Shown in pieces: positions 45,003 to 56,675 of a DNA stretch of 64,000 nt. Each line of letters starts with the position of its first letter. Positions within the stretch are counted from its first letter, which is position 1. Origin of the DNA: Brachionus koreanus (taxonomy: Eukaryota; Rotifera; Eurotatoria; Ploima; Brachionidae); contig PJRA01000263.1 of the NCBI GenBank assembly GCA_016987375.1, positions 2,950,074-3,014,073 on the forward strand, in the 5' to 3' direction. A program made the translations under genes and the position numbers. The notes below the pieces were generated by a model that saw only the letters and a list, made by a program, of their open reading frames with translations, had not been told where the DNA came from and searched no databases.

Positions 45003-48000
45003 ATGCAAATTTATTTTTTATTTATTGGAATTTTATTTATTTTTAAAACAAAATTCATTTATTCAATTCAACCGGTAAACCTAAACGCCACAACCACCAA
45101 TTTAGTAAAGAGCACATTCGACATACTTTATATTGTACCTGAAAACCAAGATGAGGTTCTGAGCCTCAATCAAAAGCATACCATTGGAGGTGGTTATGAT
45201 CAAGGCTGGATATTACCACAAGGCGAGCAAATAACTCTAAATCTGTACATGTATTATGACGGGATCGATGAGTCTAAAGTAATGCAATTTTTTTCTGAGG
45301 ACTCCGAGCCTAATCAAGCAAGTCCAAGTCTTTATTTGTTCTTTACCAGTGAGCTCAATTGTGATGACTATATGAGCCGCAACTATTGGCAACTGGAGAT
45401 TGTCGAGCGTATCGGCACCAACACCTATAGAGCACAGCTGAAAAATATTAGATTGCCATACTCGAGCAAACCACTGCACATATGCTTGCAGCAATTTGAT
45501 CCAGATGATGACATACATGACCAATTGAGGTTTTATTCTCATCAAGGTAATGACTATTGGGTATCCATAGTTACAACAAAAAGCTTCATACCATCATGGG
45601 CCAGAATAGTCTTGTTTATCATGTTATTATGTCTGTCTGGTTTGTTTAGTGGTTTAAATTTGGGTTTAATGTCTTTGGACCTTGGCGAATTGGACATATT
45701 AAAGCGAATTGGCACACCTAGTGAAAAGTCCTATGCATCAAAAATCTATCCATTGCGCAAAAGAGGAAATTTTTTGCTCTGTTCCATTTTATTGGGAAAT
45801 GTAATGGTAAATGCAGTCTCTACTCTTATATTGGGTGACATGCTTTCCGGTGTCTATGCAGCATTTGGTTCAACTATATTGATTGTGATATTCGGTGAAA
45901 TAATTCCACAAAGTGCTTGCTCAAGGCACGGTCTGGCTGTAGGTGCATACACTCGCTATATTATGTATTTTTTTATGGCGCTTACGTCGCCGCTCTCTTT
46001 TCCGCTTAGTATTGTATTGGACAAGGTGCTTGGTCAAGAAGTAACTGCTGCGTATAGCAGAGACAAGCTGCGTGAGGTGATGAATGTAGTCGAAGGTCTA
46101 GATGACAAAGAAAAGAAACTGATTAGCGGTGCTCTCAATTTTAATAACAAGAAAATTCGCGACGTGATGACCAAATTGGATGATGTGTTCATGTTAGATG
46201 TTAAATCTTGCTTAAATTTTGAGACTATCGCCAAAATAGCTCAAGAGGGTTTTTCCAGAATTCCAGTTTATGAAGAAACTAGAGACAATATTGTGGGTCT
46301 ATTGCATGTCAAAGATTTTACTCTTTTGGACCCTGATGACAACATGCCTGTCGAAGCGTTGCTTAAATTTTACAATCATGCGCCAATATTTTGTTATGCT
46401 GATGAAACAATTGACGAAAGATTTGAGGAATTCAAAAAAGGAGAAACTCATTTGGCATTTGTTTACGATGTCGTATCTCAGCCAGATAAGGATCCTATAA
46501 ATTTATGCATTGGAATTGTTACTTTGGAGGATATAATTGAAGAACTGGTCCAAATGGAAATTTATGATGAATTTGATGACAAAAAAGAAAGTAAGTGTCT
46601 AAGATTTTTTGTTTAAATTGAAAAACAAAACATTCTAATCATAATTTAAAATCAACTTATTTTTCAATAATTTAAAATTATGAAAAATTTTCTAATTTTA
46701 AAATTTTTAAAATTTACTTAAAAAATCTTGCTTAGCTAAAAGATCCAAATTAGGAAAATTGAAACCTATGATCAAATAAAAGTTCTCAAAATAAATTCTA
46801 AAAGAATGTTTTATATGTTTTTTAAAAAATAAATTTTCATGTTCATGTTGATTAACCAGCCTTTTTTTAAATCTTAAAGTGATATTTCTCATTAAACTTT
46901 TAAATTTTTTATTCTTGTTTTTCGATTCTAAAGATAGCCTAGTCATTAATTGACCAATTCATTCATTATAAATGCTTAATATCTACAATGATTAGTCCTT
47001 ATTAGTACTGTTTGAGATTTCAAGCTTTTAATTATAAGAAATTTATTTTAAAATAAAATTTTCATCTCTATAAATAAGACCTATCAGAGAGGTCTCTGTC
47101 ACTTATAATGCAAGTTTCATCAAACTTTTTATTCAAATGAAAATTTAATATTCATATAATTCATATTTATATATAAAAATAATAAGATATCAATTACAAA
47201 AAAGAAATCGATAATTGGAATTTGTAACAAAAGTAGTCTTTTGTTAATTTTTTCTAGAATAAAAAGATAAATAAATGAAAAATAATTCTGAATTGACGTA
47301 ATTTTTGTAATACAAAATATTAGACATAAAATGAAGAATGATGCATCTACATTAACTTGAAGGCAAAATGAAAATAATTTTACATTTTTACATTTTCATA
47401 TTTTTAGATTATTTGTGCAGTCTTTCAGAAAATTAAAAAAACTCTCTCAAATTATTTGGCGAACAAAAAAAAAAATTAAAAATTTTCTGAAATATTGCAC
47501 AAAAAATCTAAAAATATTAAAATGTAAAAATGTAAAATTATTTTCATTTGGCCAACTTGAAAATTCTTACATAGATATCGCAAATTTAGTAAAAAAAAAA
47601 GTGAATTCCTATCGTTATAGGGTGCATTATTCTTTTTCTTGAAAAATTTAAATTTTTTTCTTAAAGATTTTTGAGAAAAATTCGATTTTTTTTGTAAAAA
47701 TTGGTAAATTTTCGCTTGTTGCAACATGTTTCATCTACAAAATTTTCTTCTGAGCTTTAGAAAAAAAGTTTTTAAATTTAAAATTTTTTTTGCATTTTGT
47801 TCTTTTCTATTTTACTAAATTTCACATAACCTAAATAAAGAATTTAAAATTATAATCTTTATGTTAACTTCAAATAAGTTACCAATTATCTTCGTAATTC
47901 TATTGAACGAAATTTAAGAGAAAAGATCCCAATATAGAAGCTATGTCCCTATGTCAAAATTTATCCTAGCAAAATGCTTGTGCTCTGTTACTGTTATTAT

Positions 48001-49589
48001 TATTTATTTATTTCAAGCCTCATAGGCAAATAAAAGAAAAAAAAATTTAATTAATTAAAAAAAAATACAAAATTTAAAAAAGTGTAAGCTACGAAATAAA
48101 ATTTATTATTTAATTGATTTTTCAATTTACAAAAAAAAGCCACTTATAGCTATTTAATTGCGATTTTATTTACCTTTAAAGATTATTTTAATAATGCTAA
48201 TTTGATCGATTTATTTCTTTAAATAGCTGATTTTTTTTCTGTTTTTGCAAAACAAAAATTTACTTAATTTAACCATTATATATTTTTTTATATATTTTTT
48301 TCTAAAAAAATTTGACAAAATTAAAATTTTTCAAGAAAAAGAAATTTGATAAATTGAATGTTAATCTTCAATTACCAAAAAAAATTAAGATCAAATTTCA
48401 TACAAAAGATCTAGAATTAATTGAATAAAATTTTTCTTTTTTATTTTGATCATCACTAAAATCATTGATTTAGTAAATGTTTTATTAAACGAAATTAATT
48501 TTATTAAAAAAAAAGCATCTTCTAATTTTTATCTTTTAAGTTGATCAAGAAACAATAAAAAAGTCAGACGATCAAAAAAGCTTTTCAGACGAAAATGAAA
48601 AATTGTTAAAAACAGATCGAGACAATGAGTCAAAAATAGCTTTCAAAGAAAAAAAACAAGATAATAAAATATTTGAAATAAATGAAAAAGATAGAGAAAA
48701 ATTTTTTAGACCAAAATATGAAAATCAGACATCGAAAGATTTGAGTTTTTTTATTCAACAGCAAAAAGACAGCACACATAGAGCCCTGATATCACCTCAA
48801 ATTCGCTTTGTAATGTTTCAGTTCTTGTCAACTACTGTTAAACCATTTACAGACGAATTTTTGACCAAAAATGTTCTTGAATTAATATTTAAAAAAGCCG
48901 TATTTAAAGAATCACGTAGAACGGATCCGAAATTGCCTCGTGAGTACCTTTACAGGTACGGAAAAGCATGTAACTATTTTGTATTAATTCTCAGTGGTGA
49001 AGCAACAATAGAAGTGGGAAAAGAAAAGCTGGAATTCTCTACAGGACCATTTGCATACTTTGGAGTAGATAGTTTACTTTGCGGGTATGAAAGTGCTGAA
49101 CAAATGTTTAATGATGATCCGTCCTTAGCTAACTTAAGCAATTATGATTCAGAAAACCCTGGCTTGCATTTGAAAAAATTTCCCAAATCTTATTTACCTG
49201 ATTTCAGCTTAAGAGTAGATGAAAGATGTGTTTACTTAAAGATAGATAGAAACTTGTGGCGAAATGGAGTGATCAAGTCTTGGCTTGAGAGAAATAGTAA
49301 TCAAAAAAGTGTGAGTATAGGCGACTTGCGGCCAAATGATATTAAAGAGGACACTGTTTCCACTGGAAATAATGAAAGCTTGATTCGCTCTCTTTCACAA
49401 TCGACAACCGAGAAGCCACGAAGTTTTTCTATTGCTTCTGAAATTGTGCAAAATAGTTCAAGAGTCACTGAAAATTTGGAAATGCATGATAGAAAATCAC
49501 TTAAAGAAAATTCGATGGCTGAAAGCGAAACTGAACCATTCATAGTGAAACAAAACTCAACAAATTCTCTTAATCGGAGAAGAAAATAA
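45003..49589 (+). CDS. CNNM (ancient conserved domain protein) metal transport mediator
   Basis: Two exons, 45003-46590 and 48541-49589, joined in phase 1 across a 1.95-kb intron, encode about 878 residues. CNNM proteins are plasma-membrane Mg2+ transport mediators. A signal peptide (1-23, MQIYFLFIGILFIFKT...) is followed by an extracellular domain (24-196). The DUF21 membrane domain (about 198-375) has LSGLFSGLNLGLMSLDL and the conserved GEIIPQS (298-304). The tandem CBS Bateman module (about 386-520) ends GIVTLEDIIEELVQMEIYDE. Exon 2 supplies the cyclic-nucleotide-binding-homology domain (about 612-765; SPQIRFVMFQFLSTTV, YFVLILSGEATIEVGKEKLE) and a Ser-rich tail. Length and domain order are those of animal CNNM2/CNNM4. 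The intron contains a long hairpin (47362-47553). Confidence 0.95.
47362..47553. repeat. Long hairpin (73-bp arms) in the CNNM intron
   Basis: The arm 47362-47434 ('ggcaaaatgaaaataatttt' ... 'tttcagaaaatt') is nearly perfectly complementary to 47483-47553 ('aattttctgaaatattgcac' ... 'ttattttcatttggcc'), with a loop of about 48 bp. It could be a foldback MITE or an intronic hairpin-RNA source. The surrounding ORFs on both strands (75 and 83 codons) are products of the inverted repeat rather than genes. Confidence 0.82.
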
Positions 49590-50587
49590 ACCAAAATTCG
49601 CTTATTCAATATGATTTTACTCGATATATTTCAATATTTTACATAAAATAGACTTATAATTCGCTACAATGTACAACTATAACATAAAAATTAGAATGAT
49701 TAATAGTTTAGTTACATATTTAAGTGTAAGCATAATAACATGTTATAACAAGATTAAATAAAAGCGAATATTGAATTATTGAGAAATTTTCTTTATAGAA
49801 ATATCTATTGGTGATTATATATATATTTTCATTAACTTGATAAAAAAAATTTTATAAATTCATTAATTAACTAAATATTTGATTAAAAACTTTTTTGACA
49901 AATATGTGGTGGAATCAAAATGGAACTAAACGCAAGAAATGCTTCGATCGAAAATATATTTAAAACAAAATAAAATGGCTTTTTAGAAACATTTTAGACC
50001 AAAAATATATTCTTAAAATTGAATTTTTTTTTTTTTTAAATTAGAGTAGAGTTATAAATGCAAATTTCCTTTTTTGAAAAAATTTTTTTATTGATAATAT
50101 CAAACAAATATATTTTAATTTATCTTTTGTAGTTGAAAAATAATTTTTTTTTACACAAAATTAAAATTTTCATTTTTAAACTTGAAAAATTAATTTAATT
50201 TTTGAAAAATAAAATAAAGCTATAATTGATCCTTTACAAAGTTTTAAAAGCTAGATTTTCATAAGTTTTTATTTAAAGTAATTAATCAATTGATAAACAA
50301 ATAAATGAGAAGAATAAACTATTGAATACCATAAATGAGATGATATCCCAAACAGAAGAATTATATTCAATATTCTAATAAAATAAAGCGTTTTTTTTTC
50401 AAAAAAATTTATCATTTTTTTACCAATTAGAGAATTTAGTTTTTGTCGATATTCTTGATAATTGATCAAATCGAATTTTTTTTGAGTAGAAGTTGCAATA
50501 GTATAAAGAAAATCGCGCTGACGTTTTACTAAAATAAGTTCACTATCCGATCATGGATCAAAAGTGCATTTCCTTTTTTTTTTTATA
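49590..50587. other. Intergenic, no gene seen
   Basis: CNNM 3' flank followed by AT-rich DNA. Nothing else recognised. Confidence 0.4.
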
Positions 50588-50870
50588 TTTTAAACAGGTG
50601 CTATTTTATCTATGATTTCCATGATTGAATTTTTTAGATATCCCCATTGCCGAAAAGTGGTACCAAATCGGTTAAAATCACAAAAGTTTTTAGTCGAAAT
50701 TTTATCGATGATTTTGTCTATATTTTTTGGAGAAAAATTTCTTCCAACAATATCCTCACAACGTTCTTTACCATAAAAAAGGTCAAGTTTAGCTACAACA
50801 ACACAATGATCACTAAACGAAAAAGGAATTACATCAGTTTTTTTTACCATATTGAAGCTATAAAGCTAAT
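50588..50870 (-). pseudogene. LINE endonuclease fragment
   Basis: The minus strand reads VIPFSFSDHCVVVAKLDLFY, then GRNFSPKNIDKIIDKI and FGTTFRQWGYLKNSIMEIID. SDH followed by a hydrophobic strand is the final catalytic motif of the apurinic-type endonuclease domain of non-LTR retrotransposons, and the following K/I-rich segment is the linker towards the RT. It is an isolated remnant. Confidence 0.6.
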
Positions 50871-51555
50871 AATAAGCTTTAATAAAGTAAAAATACATTT
50901 TTCTAATCATAAACTCTTACATTTTTAAGTTAAACATCAATAAAATTTTTGATTTTTAAACATTATGATTAATAATATTAACTATTATGTAATATCAGTT
51001 ATAATCTTATTCACTTGAATTTTATTAGCCACTCTTAAAATGGCTTTCATCAGACTTGTTTTTAAGTCAAGATAAAAGAGATATTTCTGATATAATTGGT
51101 CTTGGTCAAAAAGTACAATAGTAATACTAAGTGCAAATCTAGCCTTAAAATTTTAATTATTTTATTAAATTTATCTTTTTTTAAATTGACGTTTATTCCT
51201 TGACTAAAAAAAAATTTAAGTCAAGTCATAACTTTAATCAAGTAATAACGTAAAATGATAAACTGAAGAGATAAATAATGATAATAAAATTATTATAAAA
51301 ATTGAAACCAATTATATGAAGAAGCAGAAGATATAATCGATATTGATTGCTTAGAAACTGATGTTTTGAATGAAACTTTGTTTGGAAAATGAAAATGAAT
51401 ATATATATTTTTTTAAATTTTAAAATAAATTAATCAAAATATCAAAATTTTAAAATTTTTTAATATTTTTTTTTTTAAGTGTTAAAATTTTTGGTAAAAT
51501 TGATTGATTACTAATCAAGATAGTGATAATAATTGTCCGTTATCTATCCTAGCAA

Positions 51556-51725
51556 AAAAAAGACGAGGCGTTCATCACCTTTTCCATTACCTTTTTGAGA
51601 AGTGGCTTCGACCTGACACAAAGCTTCAAGTTGACCAAGTCGAAACCAGTTCCCTTTTTCTATGATTAAAGGAACTTAAACATTCGTCCCGTACTGCAGA
51701 GATGTTATGAAGAACTTTTTACCCT
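51556..51725 (+). repeat. Unclassified dispersed repeat, copy 2
   Basis: Second copy of the repeat at 19315-19505, in the same orientation: 'caccttttccattacctttt', 'agtcgaaaccagttcccttt', 'ttaaacattcg' and 'gcagagatgttatgaagaac' appear in the same order. Not protein-coding. Confidence 0.55.
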
Positions 51726-51905
51726 CAACGGGTTTGTTTTTTTTGTTTAATTAAAGTGTTGGGTGCAGTCAGTGGCGGCCATTGGGACGTCAAAAAATGA
51801 TTTTAACAATTTTGATTACCGCGTACAAAAATAAAAATTGACAAAAGTTATAAGATTTTTTACTTATTGAATTGGAAGCTTTGTATGAAATTTCACAATG
51901 CCATT

Positions 51906-52090
51906 AACACTAGAAGCACCAAAAATTTTTAAATCCTCATATCTTTTGAATGGATTTTTAGAATAAATATATCTTTTTTGAATTATGTAGATTTTAAAAT
52001 TCCCTTTAAAAATGATATTGGTTTTAGATTTGATAGATAAAAGAATTGAGAATAAGAAAAAAATTTGAAATTTTGATTAAAAAATTTTAT
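51906..52090 (+). mobile_element. MITE family 'AACACT', copy 2
   Basis: Starts 'aacactagaagcaccaaaaa' and then follows the 58461-58693 element: 'aaatcctca', 'ttgaat.gatttttagaataa', 'atatctttttt', 'atgtagatttta'. The right end is diverged or replaced by other sequence ('gtagccatcgagatggccag', a small palindrome). Confidence 0.62.
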
Positions 52091-52470
52091 CTGTCGTAGC
52101 CATCGAGATGGCCAGCACCATTTTTTGACGGTAAAAAGTATGATAATAAAAATAAAACTTTAAATATATTATGTTTTTTTAAGACTGATTCATTATATCG
52201 AAATTAATTTAATAGAAAAAAAAATTATAGAAATACATATAGAAAAGAATCGAAAAAATGATTAATTAACATATATATATAAAAAAATTGTGTAGAAAAA
52301 TTATTAAGTAATTGAATAGCCTAACTGACAAAAAAATCATCATTCATTATTTTCAATTTAAAATAATAATTAATTTATCCATAAAATCATAATATTTATA
52401 ACAATCAAAATTATTATATAATACATTCACTTTTCTTCACAACCTATAAATAAGCAAAAGAAGCAATAGA

Positions 52471-52656
52471 TTACAAACTCTTAGTTGGAACAGAAGTAGA
52501 GACAGTCGGATAATTTTTAGTAGTTGTTGAGCACTGTTTTTGTTCATTGCGAGGAACATCTCTATTCCGCAACTGAATTCGGGGATCTGAATTTTGACTC
52601 TTAGGCTTAGATTTTGAAAGCATTTTTCGATTTTCTTTGATTTTTTTGCTAAACAC
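52471..52656 (-). CDS. Small hypothetical basic protein
   Basis: A 61-codon ORF (starting MFSKKIKENRKMLSKSK, ending TVSTSVPTKSL) rich in Lys, Ser, Pro and Gln. The DNA is less AT-rich than its surroundings and the composition is protein-like. It lies 570 bp downstream of the R2-like gene on the same strand. It could be a short gene, a terminal exon, or a chance ORF; no family was recognised. Confidence 0.3.
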   Translation of the reverse strand: MFSKKIKENRKMLSKSKPKSQNSDPRIQLRNRDVPRNEQKQCSTTTKNYPTVSTSVPTKSL

Positions 52657-53228
52657 TTTAATTTGCTATTTTTCTCTATCTTTTTTATTAAAAATTTCGA
52701 TGATAACTATATCAATATTTTTTTCTGTCTTTAATTCTATTATTTTTTTTTCTATGTAACGATATAGTGCCGTTTTTTTATGTGAGAATCATAAATAAAA
52801 GCTCTATGTGTGTAAAACTTGATATGAGTACACTTAAAATTTTAAACAAAAAGAGAATGTAGTTGTAAATGTTTTTAAGAAGTCATTAGATTCAAAGCTC
52901 TAAATTAAATCAATAGAAAAAAATCGACTATTTTTAATGATTATTTAGGAAAAAACAACATATCTTGTTTGCAACTGTATTATTGTTTAATTTATAAATA
53001 AAACAAAATAATTTTACAATAATTTTTTATTAAACCAATATTTTTGAACATTAGAAAAAATTAAAAATTAATTTTCAAATATCATGATTAGCATCATGTT
53101 TTATTAATATAAACCAAATTTTAAAAAATCATATTTCTTTACAATAAAACCAAAAGCAGAGTTACAATTTTTTTATAACATTTATCATAAGAAAAAAAAT
53201 TATCGTAGCTCTGAAATAGAAAACTTTT

Positions 53229-54547
53229 TCAAAAATCTTCATCAAATACCAACTTTTGGTGATTTTCTTTTAGCATTTCATTTTCGCGTTCTTCATTGAC
53301 TGGTTTTTTATTTTCATTAGAGTCACTGGTTACTTTCTTTTTGTCATAGAACCACGAAAACATCTTTAAAATTAAAAAATAGTTAAAATTTTTCAGTAAA
53401 AAAATTAAATGAATCGTATGAATTACCATAACTTTGAGTTCTTTAGTTTTTTTATCAATTAATTGAATAATTTCATCTGCTTCAATTCCAATCAAATCAC
53501 ATTTTAAACCATTCACCAAAAAATCAAACTCCAACTTTGCAGCTTGGTTTATCATTTCGAGCATTCTATCTTTTGTTGGCTTATGGCGAAGATGACTAAT
53601 CATTAAACATGAAAAATTTCGTTGTATTTCCTTAAAATTATAATAAATTAAATTTATATTTAGAAAATTATTTTTTTATTTAACCTGATCCAAAATCATT
53701 CTATCAAAAATATCAATTAACTCATGGCTTAAGATGCTTCTCGTTTTTAATGTAAGCCAATTGTGAACCAATTCTAATGAGGAGAACATTAAGCCATGCA
53801 AGCAACTTGAAGCGACAAGCTGTTCACCAAAAGAGGCTGTTTTCCATTTTTCAATCCAATCGCGCTTATTTGACACAGCATCGAAGTTTTCAACTATTTT
53901 AAAATTTTTTTCCCTTTCTTTTTCATCGATAAAATGAAGCAATAGTTTATTATACATTTCAGAATGTATGTTTTGTACAAATAGTTGATGACCATAGAAA
54001 AATTTAGCCTCAGTCACTTGTATTATTTTGCAGAACTCTTCGGCAAAATTTTCGTTCACTAAACCAGAGCTTTTTGGTGAAGCGAAAATACTTGTGAAAA
54101 ATTTCATAAATTGTTTTTCGTCATAATTCAAAGCAAGCTTGTCTAAATCCTGAATAGTTTCTGTTACACTCCAAAAGTTGTCCACCAAATGTTTGTACAT
54201 CTTCCACATATCATCATGATTTATTGGGAATATAACATATTTGCCCGGTGCATCTTCCAAAAGATGCTCTGTTGTGTCTTCAGATTGCGATGTTTCTTTT
54301 GGTTTAATAATTGTAGTATTTTCTTTTATGGAGGCCAAATTTGAACTTTCGACTGAAGATTTTACATTCTAAAAAATTTTCATTTTTAGTAAACCAATAT
54401 ACGCTTAAGAAGCAATGGCATCATACCTGAGTCTTTTCTCCAAGAATTTTCAGTTTTTTCATCGGTGAACAAGGGGCCTTTTAAATACAAATTAGTAAAT
54501 TTGCTACCATTTAAAATTAAAGTTAATATTACATCATCTGACAACAT
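53229..54547 (-). CDS. Ribonucleotide reductase small subunit-like protein with lost metal ligands
   Basis: Five minus-strand exons (54547-54533, 54477-54427, 54368-53685, 53630-53427, 53363-53229) give 362 residues in phase; animal R2 has about 390. Class I R2 subunits hold a diiron-tyrosyl radical for dNTP synthesis. Family matches: APCSPMKKLKIL, YVIFPINHDDMWKMYK, SGLVNENFAEEF, NIHSEMY, ASFGEQLVA, NFSCLM, KLEFDFLVNGLKCDLIGIEA. Of the six iron ligands (mouse numbers) only D139 (Asp98) and H173 (His157) remain; E170 is Gln154, E233 is His213, and the E267/H270 pair aligns with Gln250/Gln253 beside a 6-residue insertion. The radical Tyr177 equivalent is Tyr161. About 40 residues before the tail are missing, but the R1-docking end is kept (VFDEDF; family FTLDADF). 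A non-catalytic, Rnr4-like role is the simplest inference. Confidence 0.88.
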
Positions 54548-55011
54548 GATTATTTTTCAATTTTTAAATAATAGCTAACTTTTAGAGCTAAAGTAACTGA
54601 TTTTATACTATTGAACCTAAAAGTTTACTTTTATTATATTTGTTTTAAATCATGGATTGTTATGATGTAGGTTTTCATAATCTTAAGAAAATTGTTTTTA
54701 ATCATTCGTGTATAAAATTGTAACATTTTCAAAAGTTAAAGGAAAATTTGTAATATATTTCAAATTTTCAATTTTAATACGACCCAATCTAAGTCTCTAA
54801 AAGCAAAAATATTTATTAAAAAAAACTCAATTTTGAAATAATAATTTATTTGCTTAAACTTTGATCAAATGTATGTTGAATTTTTAGCTTAAATTCTTGT
54901 GTTTCTCAGTTCTAAAATTTTCATTTAATTCTTCGGTTAAATCATTAGAACAGTTTAAGAAGCATAATGACCGGTGGTTATTTTAACTTCAATTTTCAAC
55001 TGTGGTAATGA
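54548..55011. other. Intergenic, 5' flank of the R2-like gene
   Basis: AT-rich DNA with no recognised motif or ORF. Confidence 0.35.
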
Positions 55012-55355
55012 GGTTCTGTGAAATTTAGTAAAAAAGAACAGAACAAAAAGTAAAAAAATTTCAAAAAGTTTTTTCTTGAGGTTAAAAATTGGTTTTGTAA
55101 ATGCAACATAGTGCAACATTCATAGTTGCATTATTAGTACAATTCTTGAATTACTCTACAAGTTTTTTGAATAAAATTTTAATGTATTTGAGTGTGGTCC
55201 ATTTTGCATAGAGTTTAAAAATTATTAGCAGACTTTGACAGTTGATGCAGCTATGTTTATTGCACTATGTTGCATTTACAGAACCAATTCTTGAAAAAAT
55301 TTATAAGACTTTTTTACTTTTTGTTCTGTTCTTTTGTAATAAATTTCACAGAACC
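55012..55355. mobile_element. 344-bp nonautonomous element with about 100-bp TIRs
   Basis: Left end 'ggttctgtgaaatttagtaa' pairs with the right end (reverse complement 'ggttctgtgaaatttattac'), and the match continues through 'aagaacagaacaaaaagtaa' to 'tgtaaatgcaacatagtgca', roughly 110 bp per arm. Flanks 'ggtaatga' and 'cgtaatga' agree at 7 of 8 positions, a probable target duplication. There is no internal ORF. An 8-bp duplication suggests the hAT group, but the termini are not typical. Confidence 0.8.
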
Positions 55356-55779
55356 CGTAATGACAATTATGGTTTTATTGATATTTGATGAGACTAATTA
55401 TGTGATGAAAAATACATTTTCATTTTTTATTAAATAAGTCTATATAGTCACTATAGGATTTTTATCTGAAGAGCTTGAAATTCCTGGAAAGTCTTTTGAT
55501 TTTTTTAAAAAAATTTTTCAGATAAAATATATTATAATTAGAAGACTCTGTTTTAAATCAATTATTTTTTTTGGTTACTATCCATTTATATGCTATTCTC
55601 ACTTGGAATACTTTAAACAAGACAAAATACAATGTATAGAATAGATTAATAATAATTTATATTTAAATAAAAATTATTTTTTATTTTTTGTATTTTTATT
55701 CTTATTTTTTAGCTTATTGAAAAAATATAAATCACACAATTGATGAAATACACACATTTTTAACGGGTAAATTACTTTA
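55356..55779. other. Intergenic, no gene seen
   Basis: AT-rich spacer between two DNA transposons. Confidence 0.35.
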
Positions 55780-56675
55780 ACGGGTGATGCATAAGTAAAT
55801 GGACAAAAGTTAAGTTAACTTGCCCGATCATGCAAATGATCAGGGGATCATATATATATTTATTTATAAACTACTAAAAATTAGCTATAATNNNNNNNNN
55901 NNNNNNNNNNNNNNNNNNNNNNNNNNNNNNNNNNNNNNNNNNNNNNNNNNNNNNNNNNNNNNNNNNNNNNNNNNNNNNNNNNNNNNNNNNNNNNNNNNNN
56001 NNNNNNNNNNNNNNNNNNNNNNNNNNNNNNNNNNNNNNNNNNNNNNNNNNNNNNNNNNNNNNNNNNNNNNNNNNNNNNNNNNNNNNNNNNNNNNNNNNNN
56101 NNNNNNNNNNNNNNNNNNNNNNNNNNNNNNNNNNNNNNNNNNNNNNNNNNNNNNNNNNNNNNNNNNNNNNNNNNNNNNNNNNNNNNNNNNNNNNNNNNNN
56201 NNNNNNNNNNNNNNNNNNNNNNNNNNNNNNNNNNNNNNNNNNNNNNNNNNNNNNNNNNNNNNNNNNNNNNNNNNNNNNNNNNNNNNNNNNNNNNNNNNNN
56301 NNNNNNNNNNCGACGAAAAGTACTTTACTTTGGCGGGCAACAACATGCCGGGAAATGCTGGATATTACACAAATGACAAGTCTACTAGTCCGGACAGTGT
56401 TCGGTTTGCTGGAAAAGAGAAGTTTCCAAAGAAGGTGCTTGTTTGAATAGCCATATCTGATCGAGGTATGTCTAAGCCTCTTTTTCGATTATCAAAGTCG
56501 GTTGCCATCAATTCGAGCATCTATATCGACGAATGCTTCCCATTTATACATGAGTATCATGAAGACCTTGACTACGTTTTTTGGTCTGACTTAGCGTCTG
56601 CTTACTATTCTATGGTAAGCACAACATGGATGAATGAAAATGTAAATTATGTCCATTTACTTATGCATCACTCGT
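55780..56675 (+). mobile_element. Tc1/mariner element with transposase fragment and a 419-base gap
   Basis: Terminal inverted repeats: left 'acgggtgatgcataagtaaa' and right (reverse complement) 'acgagtgatgcataagtaaa', each flanked by the TA duplication expected of this superfamily. Between them, after the N run (55892-56310), the plus strand encodes a transposase piece: DEKYFTLAGNNM, YYTNDKSTSPDSVRFAGKEK, FPKKVLV, AISDRGMSKPLFR, SIYIDECFPFIHEYHEDLDY and VFWSDLASAYYSMVSTTW, i.e. the first two catalytic acidic positions (DEK and the DLA motif). A stop replaces the usual Trp after KKVLV. The third catalytic position and C-terminus are missing before the right TIR, so this copy is internally deleted and inactive. 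Confidence 0.85.

Noticed and set aside
47415..47727. ORFs of 75 and 83 codons on opposite strands
   Set aside because: They arise from the long inverted repeat in the CNNM intron and have K/F/N low-complexity composition.
51765..52135. Possible TIR element bounded by two 'cgtcaaaaaatg' motifs
   Set aside because: The motifs are inverted but the neighbouring 'ggccat' blocks are in different order, so the ends do not form consistent terminal repeats.
55820..56446. 208-codon ORF across the N run
   Set aside because: Most codons are unknown bases; only the part after 56311 is real and belongs to the Tc1/mariner transposase.
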